The notes: generated from the letters alone by a model not told the origin. A stretch of 44,343 nt of DNA from CAUZIZ01 sp963579905 (GCA_963579905.1 CAUZIZ010000025.1:1-44343), one strand, 5' to 3'. Positions 9,651-18,545 are shown, numbered from the stretch's first letter. Made by a program: numbers and translations.

Positions 9651-10133
9651 GGTTAGCGTCCCGAAGTAGGTAACCAGATCTGTCTTGGCTGGCGTTGCAC
9701 CTAATTGCCTGATGAGGGTGGCCACTTGCCCTCGGTGGTAGGAAGCGTGGTTGACGACGTGCTGCATCAGCTGCTTGAGCGGGAAAGCGGAGACCCCTCC
9801 GTCTGGTTGAGGCACCGACACCGAGCGGTCTACATCTGTCAGCACAGCGGTAAACGAGCGCATGTCTTGCTCCACTTCCTCCCAGCAACTGGCCACTGAG
9901 GCAACGTCAGGAAAGTCGTCCGGTTTCAGGGGAGCGACTGGACTTCCCTGCCAGACTGAAAGCCAGCGGCACTCGGCACTCATCATATGAACGAGCGTGT
10001 TGCGGATCGAGGGAAAACTACTGGAGAGGTCCCGAAGAAACTGCTCCCCGGTCAACTCGGAGACCGCACCCATCATCTGATTCTTGGCCCAGTAATTGAA
10101 CTCGACCAGTACTCTCAGGTCGTCAGAATCCAT
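9648..10133 (-). CDS. DinB-like family protein
   Basis: A 161-aa four-helix-bundle protein of the DinB/YfiT superfamily, which includes metal-dependent thiol S-transferases and maleylpyruvate-isomerase-like enzymes. The three conserved His ligands can be proposed: His in NTLVHMMSAE and the two in VNHASYHRGQ, plus the typical FNYWAKNQMM start. I place the start at the ATG at 10133, with GGAGGG six bases upstream. It lies 54 bp downstream of the first asparagine-synthetase-like gene on the same strand and may be co-transcribed with it, although DinB proteins are not regular members of lasso-peptide loci. The true substrate is unknown. Confidence 0.88.
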   Translation of the reverse strand: MDSDDLRVLVEFNYWAKNQMMGAVSELTGEQFLRDLSSSFPSIRNTLVHMMSAECRWLSVWQGSPVAPLKPDDFPDVASVASCWEEVEQDMRSFTAVLTDVDRSVSVPQPDGGVSAFPLKQLMQHVVNHASYHRGQVATLIRQLGATPAKTDLVTYFGTLT

Positions 10134-10187
10134 CAAGTCCCTCCCCTGTCTGTGTGCAATTCTGGGCTTCGGTTCGTATGTTGATCT

Positions 10188-12035
10188 TCAGACACGCGAC
10201 CCGGCTCGGCGATGCAACCAGACCGCCAGGCTGAGTGGTGCGATCGCGAGATATGTCTGCGCAAAGCTCCCCTTGCCAACAAACAGTATGGCGTCTACTG
10301 CCTTGCGGATATCCACATATTCCCCCAGACCCGGAGCTGATCGCAGCAGCTTTCCACCCTTCGAGATCCTGGTCCAGGTGATGTCTGAACACTGCAGCTG
10401 CCGGAACGGTCGTCTTGGGACGCCGCAGGACGGCCTCGGGCAGGAGGTGTCGCACCGCCCCTGGCACAGAATTTCCTTGTCGACCAAATAGGGAACCGGA
10501 GGAATGGAAAAGACATACCTCACCAAACGCAGGTCGAAAAGAGGTTGGCGCACTTCGACCGGTGCAAACGTCATTCCTGAATCGTCCATCTCGAAGCCAT
10601 GCGGTCGATAGGTGCTATTCTTGCGAACGTAGGACGCCCGGCGGGAGAGTGGCGAGGACCCTGGGTCGAAGAGAAGCCTTTCCCGCCGCTCCCGCAGTTT
10701 CAGCCAGGCCTCGAACTGGGGATTCAACCAGGTAGGGTAGGTGGGAGAATAGCGCGAGCTGAATATCCGTCGCCGCAGAGCGTCGGCAAAGAGAAGCAGG
10801 GGCCAGCGCCGATAGGAAACTGAAAAGTGAACAGCGTCCAACAGCAGGCGCCCCCAACGTAAATCTCGGAGAAGATCCAGGAAATACGAATGTGACAAGC
10901 GTCTCAAAATCGGATCGCCGTTGTTCCCCATCAAACAGACGCGACAGCGCCCCGCCATACGCTGCCACTCGTGAATGAAGGTAGCGCCAAGAGGACCATC
11001 AATCCCTGCCGGTGGATGGCCTTCTGGACGATAGTCACTATACAAGACGTAGTCATCCTCGAGGGGAGTGTAGTGAATGGGTATCCCCAGTGCCTTCGCC
11101 GCCAGCTCCGCGTGGTTGTACTCATCACTTTGAGTGACGCTGTCCCATCCAACGGTGTAGGCATGCAGATCGAATCGATTGGACCCTTCTGCCAGAACAT
11201 CCCGAGCCGCAGCCGTGACTCCTGTCGAGTCAAGTCCCCCGCTCATCAAGCTTCCTACACGAGGAGTCCGTAGCCGATCGGCCACCGCCACCCGCAGCAA
11301 TTCACTGAAATGTTCGACGTATTCTTGGGGGCGCTTATAGCGTATGGCTTTATCATCCGGGAAGGTCCAGTACCGCTTCAGAGTCACTGTTCCCTGGGAA
11401 CACGTGAGTGTGTGTCCGGCCGTCAGGCACCTGACGTCAGAAAAAAAGGTCGTGGATCCATCTGAATTAGCTCCGAAAAGGAGAAAATCAGCAAGGGAGA
11501 GCGAGTTCGGCCCGGTGGAGACGCTGGGATGTTGGAGAAGACAAGACAAGTTGCTGCTGAAGATGAATCTGGATCCAAGGTGAGCGTAGTAGAAAGGCTT
11601 CAGGCCCTGATGATCGCGAACGCAGAGGAGACGCTTGCGCGGCTGATCCCATATCGCAAAGGCAAAGTCACCGAGCAGATAATCTACACAGGAGAGTCCC
11701 CAGGTATGATAGGCGTGTAAGATCAACTCGACGTCGGCGGCCGTATCGGCTGGCTGGCGTCCGCGACTCTTCAGCTCTCGAAGGAGGTCCATGCGCCCGT
11801 CAATCCGGGCTTCGGCCGTGATCCAGACTCGGTCGTTCAGGCAACAGGGTTGCCGCTCATTGTGGGATTCGGGCGTGGTACAGAGCAGAGCGTGACCGAG
11901 CCCTATGCAGTCCTTCGACCAGGTCTGCTGGCCGTCTGGGCCCTGGTACGCCATGCTTTGGGTCAGCCGTTTCAGCCACCGCCGATCGACCGGGGCTCCG
12001 TCTAGCTGGAGGATACCGACGATGCCGCTCAACAC
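10188..12035 (-). CDS. Asparagine-synthetase-like lasso peptide cyclase (C protein), copy 1
   Basis: A 615-aa AsnB homolog. The N-terminal class-II glutaminase-like domain begins GIVGIL but lacks the usual Cys2 nucleophile (Ser occupies the place). The ATP-pyrophosphatase domain has SGGLDST at residues 265-271. In lasso peptide loci such proteins adenylate the Asp/Glu side chain and close the macrolactam. A precursor gene lies 110 bp upstream on the same strand, which supports this role. The start is unusual: GTG at 12035 or TTG at 12032, giving MSGIVGI. Bases about 10326-10458 appear out of frame: a missing base in a C4 run (10458-10461) is compensated by an extra base in a C5 run (10322-10326). 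The expected sequence (AVRHLLPEAVLRRPKTT) reads in another frame there. This looks like paired homopolymer errors. Confidence 0.85.
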   Translation of the reverse strand: MLSGIVGILQLDGAPVDRRWLKRLTQSMAYQGPDGQQTWSKDCIGLGHALLCTTPESHNERQPCCLNDRVWITAEARIDGRMDLLRELKSRGRQPADTAADVELILHAYHTWGLSCVDYLLGDFAFAIWDQPRKRLLCVRDHQGLKPFYYAHLGSRFIFSSNLSCLLQHPSVSTGPNSLSLADFLLFGANSDGSTTFFSDVRCLTAGHTLTCSQGTVTLKRYWTFPDDKAIRYKRPQEYVEHFSELLRVAVADRLRTPRVGSLMSGGLDSTGVTAAARDVLAEGSNRFDLHAYTVGWDSVTQSDEYNHAELAAKALGIPIHYTPLEDDYVLYSDYRPEGHPPAGIDGPLGATFIHEWQRMAGRCRVCLMGNNGDPILRRLSHSYFLDLLRDLRWGRLLLDAVHFSVSYRRWPLLLFADALRRRIFSSRYSPTYPTWLNPQFEAWLKLRERRERLLFDPGSSPLSRRASYVRKNSTYRPHGFEMDDSGMTFAPVEVRQPLFDLRLVRYVFSIPPVPYLVDKEILCQGRCDTSCPRPSCGVPRRPFRQLQCSDITWTRISKGGKLLRSAPGLGEYVDIRKAVDAILFVGKGSFAQTYLAIAPLSLAVWLHRRAGSRV

Positions 12036-12145
12036 CCTTCAAGGACTAGGGACTTGGACGAGGAGAGAAAGCCGAGGAAGATCACCGTCAGGGATCGATC
12101 GTCGCGGGGGGGGCTGAAATGTGACGCCTCTCCGAATTGGATATG

Positions 12146-12295
12146 TCACGATGACTCCATGGCACCATCCGGGTTGGCAGCTACCGGATTCAATCGAGTA
12201 AGATCCTCCACACTCCCGTGAATTACCAGTTTCTGTGGTGTGTAGACCTTCTTTTCCTTCTCATCCTGCCTGGATTTAGTCTCTGGCTGATCCAT
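12146..12295 (-). CDS. Lasso peptide precursor 1 (49 aa)
   Basis: A short gene with a GAGG site 7 bp before its ATG. The 34-residue leader contains KKVYTPQKLVIHGSVEDLTR, which matches lasso leaders: a Lys-rich stretch, Tyr and Pro followed by Leu for recognition by the PqqD-type B1 protein, a Gly, and Thr at position -2. The predicted core is LNPVAANPDGAMESS: Leu1, with Asp9 placed to form a nine-residue macrolactam and a six-residue tail. Leu at position 1 has precedent (citrulassin-type peptides). The peptide ends in Ser-Ser, and C-terminal Ser phosphorylation by HprK-like kinases is known for paeninodin-type lasso peptides. It sits between two AsnB-type cyclase genes on the same strand. 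The core boundary is inferred from the Thr rule. Confidence 0.85.
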   Translation of the reverse strand: MDQPETKSRQDEKEKKVYTPQKLVIHGSVEDLTRLNPVAANPDGAMESS

Positions 12296-12343
12296 CTTAG
12301 ATCCTCAATGACTAGCGGGCGTCCACTTCCGATTCCGACCATA

Positions 12344-14291
12344 TCAGAATAGGCAGGAGTCGGGACCACTGTCAAGACTTCGTTTTGACTCAAACTGGGA
12401 CAGAAAAACGCCTACTACCAGACCGCGTAGCAAGACCGTACCAACCTGGGTGGTGGGCACCTGGGCGGCGTCCCGTCCAACTGAATCAACTATACTTTGT
12501 ATATAAGGTAAATTCAGGTACTCCCACACCAGTGGAGAAGACCCTATCCTCTCCAGGGAGGCCGCGATCTCCGAACGGCTTTCGGCCACCGGCTGACCGA
12601 TGTCTGCAGACTGAAGACTCCGGCAAGAGGTGTTCAAGACCTCGGCGGGCAAACGGTTTGCGAATGCGCGCCGGACGAGCCAGCGCGTTTGGCCTTTTCG
12701 ATAGAATTGAGACTCCGGAAACCCCAGACAGAATTCTAGAACACGCTTGTCCGCAGTGGGATCCCGTACTTCGATCCCAAAACCTGCTCCCAGGTCAAAC
12801 CAACGGGAGCCAGACTTGGTCCGCCCAGGGCCGAGCATGGCGTAGCGATGCGCATGGGAATCCGTCCAACCGCTGAATGTCGGATCGGATCCTGCTTCTT
12901 TCATGCGATGTCCCAGCTCCAGCTTCAGCGCAAAGTCCGGCAGGATAGGCGAGTAACTGCGCCAGGGCTGTCGGCCTCCCTCGAACTGGCGAAGACGTCG
13001 GATCCAGGCAAGCGAATACCAGGGCCGCAAGATACCGTGTCGGATTGCTGGCCAGAGACCACTAGAAGCACGTAGCGCTCGTAACTCCAACCAGCAATCT
13101 CGCCACTTTCGAGCCTTCATCAGCCCTCGCAGACAGGCAGCGCTGTCACCATTCCACGAGACTGTGGCATTATCAAACTGCCCCGTTAGCAGCGTGCCGA
13201 TTCCCTGCGCCTGGGCGGCCTCCAGGAGAGCAATTATCCAGTGGGCATTGGTCGCGTTTATGCTGGGATCGCCATACAGATCAAGAAAGCGCAAAGCGCC
13301 CGACAGTGGGGTGACATGAGCCGCATCCAAATAGGTGACATTGATATTTCCAACGAAACGCCGCGTGGCCTCGATGTAGGGCGTCTCATCTCCGATCTTT
13401 CCTGACGTGATATAGGGGGTAACTGCGTACTTTGGTACGGCGCTAAAGGCTTGAATCGCTCTGCTCTTGCGCTTCATTTCGGGCGACGCAAGAACGACCA
13501 CGGAACCGGAGTCGAGGCCGCCGCTCAGGGTGACCGCGGACTCTCGGTAGCTCCGTAGACGACAGCGGACAGCCTCAGAGTAGATCTCCAAAAAGCGGTC
13601 GACATATTCCTGGTCTCTTCCCAGTCGTACCTCCGGTGCGTGTCAGAGGAACCAGTAGCGGCGGGCGTTCGCCCCGTCAGGTTTTACCTCCAGGAGATGC
13701 GCCGGCGGAAGCCCTTTAACGTCTTCGTAGGATGTCCGTGAGCCGTACACCGGCCACGCCACCAGGTATTGCGAGGTGCAATTCGTCAGGCCTCCGGGGC
13801 ACTTCAGATACGTTCAGCAGACTCTTGATTGAGGAGGCAAAGGCAACGAAGTGCCGGTTCTGGTGATAGTACAGGCTGGTGTTCCCGTGGTGATCACGTG
13901 CAAGGCACAGGGTTCGGCGGCGCGGGTCCAAGAGGGCGAAGCCCCAATCACCGAGCAGACGATCGCAACAGTCCGGGCCCCATTTTTGATAGTCCTTCAG
14001 GATGAGTGCCCCATCCGGTGTGTGGCCACGCTCCGAATGAGCGACGTCTAGAAGATCGAACAGTTCGAGACGGTTGTCGATCCGCGCACCAGAAACCAGT
14101 ACCAGACGACTCTCAGTATCCACCAGGGGACATTCCTCGTAGAGCGACTCAGGAGTGCTGTAGCACAGCTAACATCCGAGGCCGACTGGTCCTGCCAGAT
14201 GTAATCCACCGGCGTCTGCCTGCCAATTCACCTCGGCATCTCGCATCCGGTGCAGCGTCTGGGAATCGACGATGGGCCAACACGCGACCGT
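12344..14291 (-). pseudogene. Decayed asparagine-synthetase-like lasso cyclase, copy 2
   Basis: The frame can be followed as an AsnB homolog closest in sequence to the copy at 26710-28650. The synthetase part (12344-13591) keeps LSGGLDSGSV and a normal C-terminus (LLRGLVVGVFLSQFES). A TGA interrupts it near 13635 in the segment RYWFL-stop-HAPEVRL. A frameshift near 13780 leads to the glutaminase-like part (LVLVSGARIDNR and further). A TAG near 14168 lies in GLGC-stop-LCYSTPES. The first ten or so residues, including any start codon, are missing: homology begins directly after the stop of the neighbouring Gfo/Idh/MocA gene. A 5' truncation plus two nonsense codons argue for a real pseudogene. 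It precedes precursor 1 by 48 bp. Confidence 0.85.
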
Positions 14292-14296
14292 TGCTG

Positions 14297-15634
14297 CTAT
14301 AAGCTCCAGCCCTTGCGGTAGTCCTTGTGGATGAGCTGCTGGGCGGCTGCTGAGTTGGTGATGCTTAGAGAGGGAGCATCCCACTGAAGCGTTTGGCCAC
14401 TCCGGTAGGACACGACTCCCAACAGGACGGCCTCGCTCAGGGCCCCTGAGTAGTCGAAGTTGCAGGTTGTGGTGCCGCCCGTTTTGATCGCCTGAATCCA
14501 CTCCTGGTGATGACCGATCGACCTGGGAATAAACGGATCTGGGGGCTTGAATCCAGCAAATTTTTCGACCGGCAGCAACATGTGCTTCGTGTAGTTGGAA
14601 AGAATCATTCCCTCGGCTCCGACGAACAGCTGGCCGCTCTTCCAGTCCAGTGCCTCGCCCTTGGCATCCTTGAGTTTCGCCAGGATTCCGGGCTTGTTTC
14701 CCCCGTCGTACCACTTCAAGGTCACCGGAGGCAGGCTTTCCCTGGCCGGATATTCGTAGGTAACAACCAACCCGGAAGACGTACTCTCCAGCAGCGGCGG
14801 GGGGCCTGCCGCCGCGATTCTACTCGGGTGCCTCAGTTTAAGCGCCCAATGCGGAAGATCCATCCAGTGGCAGGCGAAGTCGCCTAGCGAGCCGGTTCCG
14901 TAGTCCCAGAACCAACGCCAGTTGAAGGGATGTACGACGATCGTCGAGCCGTCCTCCTTGAGACTCTCGCAATAGGGGCGAAACGGCGATGGTCCCAGCC
15001 ACAGATCCCAGTCGACATGACTGGGCTGCTGTCTGCCCGTAATCAAGCGCCGTCCGGAATAGTCAACTCCAACCCAGACGTGGACCTCACGAACCTCCCC
15101 GATCGCCCCGCTCTGAACCAACTCGACTACCAGCCGATAGTTTTCTTCGGCGTGAATCTGAGTGCCCATCTGGGTGACGAGTCCCTCCCTGGCCGCCAGT
15201 TCGGCCAGCCTTCGGGCTTCGTAGACCGTGTGCGCCAGGGGCTTCTCGCAGTAAACGTGCTTCTTCAGCTTCAAGGCCATCGCTGCCGCCGGAGCGTGGG
15301 AGTGGTCCGGAGTGCTGACCACAACGGCATCTATGTTTTCCGCCTCTTTCTCCAACATGACCCGGTAGTCTCGGTAACGACGAGCGTTTGGATACTTTGC
15401 CCCGGCTCCCTCGAGTAGATCGAGATCGATGTCGGCAAGAGCCACGATGTTCTCGGTCGAAACGCCCTTCAGGTTGGACGCCGCCTGATTGTGGACGCCG
15501 ATGGAGGCAATATTGAGCTTCTCCAACGCCGACCCTGATCGGACTGCGGAGAACAGGGGTACCGGGAAGCCCAGCGTCGTCGCGGCAAGAGACGACCTCC
15601 TCAAGAATTCGCGACGACCTACTAGTTGAACCAT
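14297..15634 (-). CDS. Gfo/Idh/MocA family oxidoreductase, Tat-exported
   Basis: A 445-aa protein with a twin-arginine leader (GRREFLRRSSLAATTLGF). The Rossmann domain starts LNIASIGVHNQA, followed by VVSTPDHSHAPAA and the HVYCEKPLAHT motif. The C-terminal half (WDLWLGPSPFRPY, NWRWFWDYGTGSLGDFACHWMDLP) belongs to the subfamily common in Planctomycetota and Acidobacteriota, which export these dehydrogenases folded with bound cofactor. The ATG at 15634 has AGGAG six bases upstream. A divergent enolase-superfamily gene starts about 200 bp away, so the two may act on the same sugar or sugar acid. Its 3' end abuts the truncated cyclase pseudogene, marking a rearrangement junction. Confidence 0.93.
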   Translation of the reverse strand: MVQLVGRREFLRRSSLAATTLGFPVPLFSAVRSGSALEKLNIASIGVHNQAASNLKGVSTENIVALADIDLDLLEGAGAKYPNARRYRDYRVMLEKEAENIDAVVVSTPDHSHAPAAAMALKLKKHVYCEKPLAHTVYEARRLAELAAREGLVTQMGTQIHAEENYRLVVELVQSGAIGEVREVHVWVGVDYSGRRLITGRQQPSHVDWDLWLGPSPFRPYCESLKEDGSTIVVHPFNWRWFWDYGTGSLGDFACHWMDLPHWALKLRHPSRIAAAGPPPLLESTSSGLVVTYEYPARESLPPVTLKWYDGGNKPGILAKLKDAKGEALDWKSGQLFVGAEGMILSNYTKHMLLPVEKFAGFKPPDPFIPRSIGHHQEWIQAIKTGGTTTCNFDYSGALSEAVLLGVVSYRSGQTLQWDAPSLSITNSAAAQQLIHKDYRKGWSL

Positions 15635-15836
15635 TTCATGCTCCTAAATCTCAGATAAGGATCTACCACAAATCACTCCTTTGAAACTCCCGGGGATATT
15701 CTCGAAGAAATCAGTTCGTGCTGTCAACAATCCTACTTTCCTCTTCGGGCATGGCAAACGGTCACGGCCTCCAGCTTGCAATGCCGATGATGATGGGACA
15801 AGCTTTCGAGGTCCTAACCTTCGAGCATCTCACACT

Positions 15837-17150
15837 ATGGGCAAAGCTCCGTTGGAGATAGATCGGCGCGATTTCTTGACCAGTACCGCGGGAATCGGGA
15901 TGGCAGCGCCACTCACTCTGGGCTCGCCTTCTCGATCTAGGCCGGCCTGGCGAAAGGAAGAAAGAATGAAGATCACAGGCATGAGGACCTATAGATTTAA
16001 TGTCAGCACGGGCAGCAGCAGCCGGAAGAAGGGTCCGAGACAAGCCATCTATAGCTCCTTCAAAACCTGGATTTTCCTCAAGATCGAGACCAACACAGAG
16101 CACTCGGGCTGGGGCGAAGCAAGCATCGAGTGGCTTTCCCCCGTGGTTGAAGCCACTCTCCAGGGATGGGAAGAACTCCTGATCGACCGCGACCCGCTGG
16201 ATGTCGTTGCCATCTGCGACGACATCACGGACCGCCTTCCCTGGAAGGGAGGCCCGGTTCTGGGCTCCGCTATTGCGGCCATAAACATGGCCCTGTATGA
16301 CATCGCGGGCAAGGCATGGGGGGTCCCCGTCTATCAAATTCTGGGAGGAAAGAAGCGGGACCGGGTGAGGGTCTACAATGGAGGAATCAACTTCGAGTCC
16401 GTCGATCAGGCTCGCAGCCAGGCCCGTGCCGCCGTCGCATCCGGTGCAAGGGGACTGAAGGGAAACCCTCTCGAGTCTCGCACCTGGCCGATGGATCAGC
16501 AGGCCCTCGAGCACTGCGTCGAGGTCGTGGCAGCCGTGCGGGACGAAGTAGGGCCCCATGTGGATCTCATGCTGGACACCCACGGCAGCCCCACCCCTGC
16601 CCTCGCCATCACCTTTGCCCGAGCGCTGGAGCCCTATCGTCCGCTGTTTCTCGAAGAGCCCTGCAAGGTGGGCTCGGTAGCGGCTCTCCAAGAGATCTCA
16701 GCCCGAAGCCCAGTCCCTATAGCCACCGGGGAAAAACTCTTCTCCTTCGGCGAGTTCAAGGAAATAATCGACCGGCGCGCCTGCGCCTTCCTGCAGCCGG
16801 ACCTGAGCCACAGCTTCGGAATCAGCACATTCCTCGCCATTGCCCGGCTGGCCGAGGAAGCTCAGATGCTTATGGCGCCCCACAACGCCTCAGGACCCGT
16901 GCACTTTGCCGCCTTGCTCCAAGCCGATGCCACTATCAGTAATTTCTTGATCCAGGAAGCCTGGAATCTGGAGAGCTTCGACACCTACGTAGATCCTGGT
17001 TTCAGGCTCGACGGAGGACACATCAACCTCGAAGATCGGCCGGGTCTGGGAATAGAAGTCAAAGAGGCCGACATCGCGAAGCTGCCCAAAGACCAGAGCA
17101 TGAGCTATCGCCAGTATCGACACGAGGACGGCAGCTGGAAAGGCTGGTAA
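15837..17150 (+). CDS. Mandelate racemase/muconate lactonizing enzyme family dehydratase (galactonate dehydratase-like), Tat-exported
   Basis: A 437-aa enolase-superfamily enzyme, which abstracts a proton alpha to a carboxylate and typically dehydrates a sugar acid. Magnesium ligands are visible in LMLDTHG, LFLEEP and IATGEK. A catalytic His sits in MAPHNASGP, as in galactonate and gluconate dehydratase relatives. The N-terminus DRRDFLTSTAGIGMAAPL is a Tat leader, so I start at the ATG at 15837. An ATG at 15966 (MKITGMRTYRF) with a strong AAGGAAGAAAG site would give a cytosolic form without the leader, so two starts are possible. It is divergent from the exported Gfo/Idh/MocA gene. Substrate specificity cannot be read with confidence. 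Confidence 0.92.
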   Translation: MGKAPLEIDRRDFLTSTAGIGMAAPLTLGSPSRSRPAWRKEERMKITGMRTYRFNVSTGSSSRKKGPRQAIYSSFKTWIFLKIETNTEHSGWGEASIEWLSPVVEATLQGWEELLIDRDPLDVVAICDDITDRLPWKGGPVLGSAIAAINMALYDIAGKAWGVPVYQILGGKKRDRVRVYNGGINFESVDQARSQARAAVASGARGLKGNPLESRTWPMDQQALEHCVEVVAAVRDEVGPHVDLMLDTHGSPTPALAITFARALEPYRPLFLEEPCKVGSVAALQEISARSPVPIATGEKLFSFGEFKEIIDRRACAFLQPDLSHSFGISTFLAIARLAEEAQMLMAPHNASGPVHFAALLQADATISNFLIQEAWNLESFDTYVDPGFRLDGGHINLEDRPGLGIEVKEADIAKLPKDQSMSYRQYRHEDGSWKGW

Positions 17151-17519
17151 GCAAGATCGACCAAGCCGACATTTCCCTGGGTTCCAGTTTAAACGTTTCA
17201 GGTTTCCGAACCAGTGGCACGGGCATCCCTGCCGTGATTGTCGAGCCTCTGGCTCGACGGGCTGGCCATCACGGCAGGGATGCCCGTGCCACTGTGAGGA
17301 TACTGAGGTTCCTTTCTGCGTGGGGTCAGCGCCTCTTGGGGTGGGAAGAAACTTCCGCGGGTCCAGCTGGATGCGATAGTATGGAACAAATTGTGTTCGC
17401 TGCTCCCGCCTGCCAGGGGAATAGCTGCGGCTGAAGCGATGGGGAGGGCATCGAGCCGACCCAGCACCAAACTGCTTCATCGTGCGAGGCTCGGCCGAGG
17501 GAAAAGAAACAAGACGAAA
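17151..17519. other. Noncoding interval with a long REP-like hairpin
   Basis: This 369-bp gap between two plus-strand genes contains the hairpin at 17213-17293. Its right flank (GATACTGAGGTTCCTTTCTG) resembles the flank of the 5716-5752 hairpin, so both belong to one repeat family. The remainder should contain the promoter for the BsuPI-domain gene; no clear promoter motif is seen. Confidence 0.55.
17213..17293. repeat. REP-like nested hairpin with perfect 26-bp arms
   Basis: The arms AGTGGCACGGGCATCCCTGC plus CGTGAT (17213-17238) and the exact reverse complement (17268-17293) enclose a second hairpin, GTCGAGCC-TCT-GGCTCGAC (17240-17258). No T tract follows, so it is not a classic intrinsic terminator. 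Related arms occur at 5716-5752. Confidence 0.85.
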
Positions 17520-18545
17520 ATGACCACGAGACAGATCTCTACGGTTGCATTCCTCCTCCTCTTGGGGACCGTCACCCCTGTGGCCGCCCAGACTTCGAAT
17601 GGGCACACGTTTCAGGATCTCCTGCCCAATCACGTTGGCAATAATTGGACTTACGAGGGTTCGGGCTTTGCAGTCGATGGAACTCGGCGCGAAATTTTTG
17701 CGGTCCGACGAAGCGGCGGCTGGGTTTACTTCGAGGGAGTGCCTGGCTGGGGAGACGGCTGGATCTGGGAAAGCGGCATCAACGCCCGCGCCTGGGTCTG
17801 GAATCCCAACCGTCGGACCTTCGCCTTCTGGGCGGACCTTGGGGTAGGACAAGGTGGGAGTTTTACGGTCGATCAGGATGCTGGAATGGGTTGCTGGGAC
17901 GGAGCCACCTACATGATCAGCAACGAGGACTTCACTGCGGACACTCCCGTCGGGACCTTCAACCAGGCCTTGGAGATTACTCTGGTAAACCAGAATTGTG
18001 CCGACGCCGGTGTTACCAGGGTGGTCTTCTCTCCGAACTTCGGGATTGTCGAGTATGAGACCCAGTCGATCGGTGGCCCGCGCCGTTGGGTGATCCAGCA
18101 CGCCGTCGTCGATGGACGGGAATACAACGCCGACCCATTCAGGGGAGGGCTTAGGAGCTCGGCCACACTCGACAAGGCGGTCTATACGGTGGGTCCGACG
18201 ACGGACGGCACGATCCAACCCGATACGATGTCAATCCAGTTGGAGATCGTCAACGGGACGGACAACGCAATTGACTACACGTATTTCAGCGGCCAGACAT
18301 TCGATATCATCATAACCGACTCAGAGGGGACCGAGGTCTACCGCTGGAGCTTCGGCAAAGCGTTCATCCTGCCGGTCATCCAAAAGCAGCTGCTACCCGG
18401 GGAGCGAATCCGGGTGGGAGACGAAATCGAGCTCAGAAACAACGAGGGGGATGTGCTGCCTCCGGCCGATTACAAGGTCGAGATCGTACACGTCGGGCGG
18501 GGCCTGGACGTGTCGGTCACCACGCCGTTCAAGATCGAGGACTAG
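17520..18545 (+). CDS. Secreted protein with C-terminal BsuPI (intracellular proteinase inhibitor-like) domain
   Basis: A 341-aa exported protein. Residues 1-23 form a Sec signal peptide (TVAFLLLLGTVTPVAAQT). The central part is an unassigned beta-rich domain that starts GHTFQDLLPNHVGNNWTYEG. The last 110 residues (DKAVYTVGPTTDG to VEIVHVG) fit the BsuPI fold: TMSIQLEIVNGTDNAIDYTY, SGQTFDIIITDSEG, EVYRWS and LLPGE. That domain is an immunoglobulin-like sandwich and does not prove protease inhibition. I chose the ATG at 17520 because the signal peptide starts there; the ribosome-binding site is weak. The next gene starts within about 50 bp, which suggests co-transcription. Confidence 0.8.
   Translation: MTTRQISTVAFLLLLGTVTPVAAQTSNGHTFQDLLPNHVGNNWTYEGSGFAVDGTRREIFAVRRSGGWVYFEGVPGWGDGWIWESGINARAWVWNPNRRTFAFWADLGVGQGGSFTVDQDAGMGCWDGATYMISNEDFTADTPVGTFNQALEITLVNQNCADAGVTRVVFSPNFGIVEYETQSIGGPRRWVIQHAVVDGREYNADPFRGGLRSSATLDKAVYTVGPTTDGTIQPDTMSIQLEIVNGTDNAIDYTYFSGQTFDIIITDSEGTEVYRWSFGKAFILPVIQKQLLPGERIRVGDEIELRNNEGDVLPPADYKVEIVHVGRGLDVSVTTPFKIED

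Noticed and set aside
10188..12035. Genuine asparagine synthetase for amino-acid metabolism
   Set aside because: It lacks the Cys nucleophile and sits beside a lasso precursor; a cyclase role explains both better.
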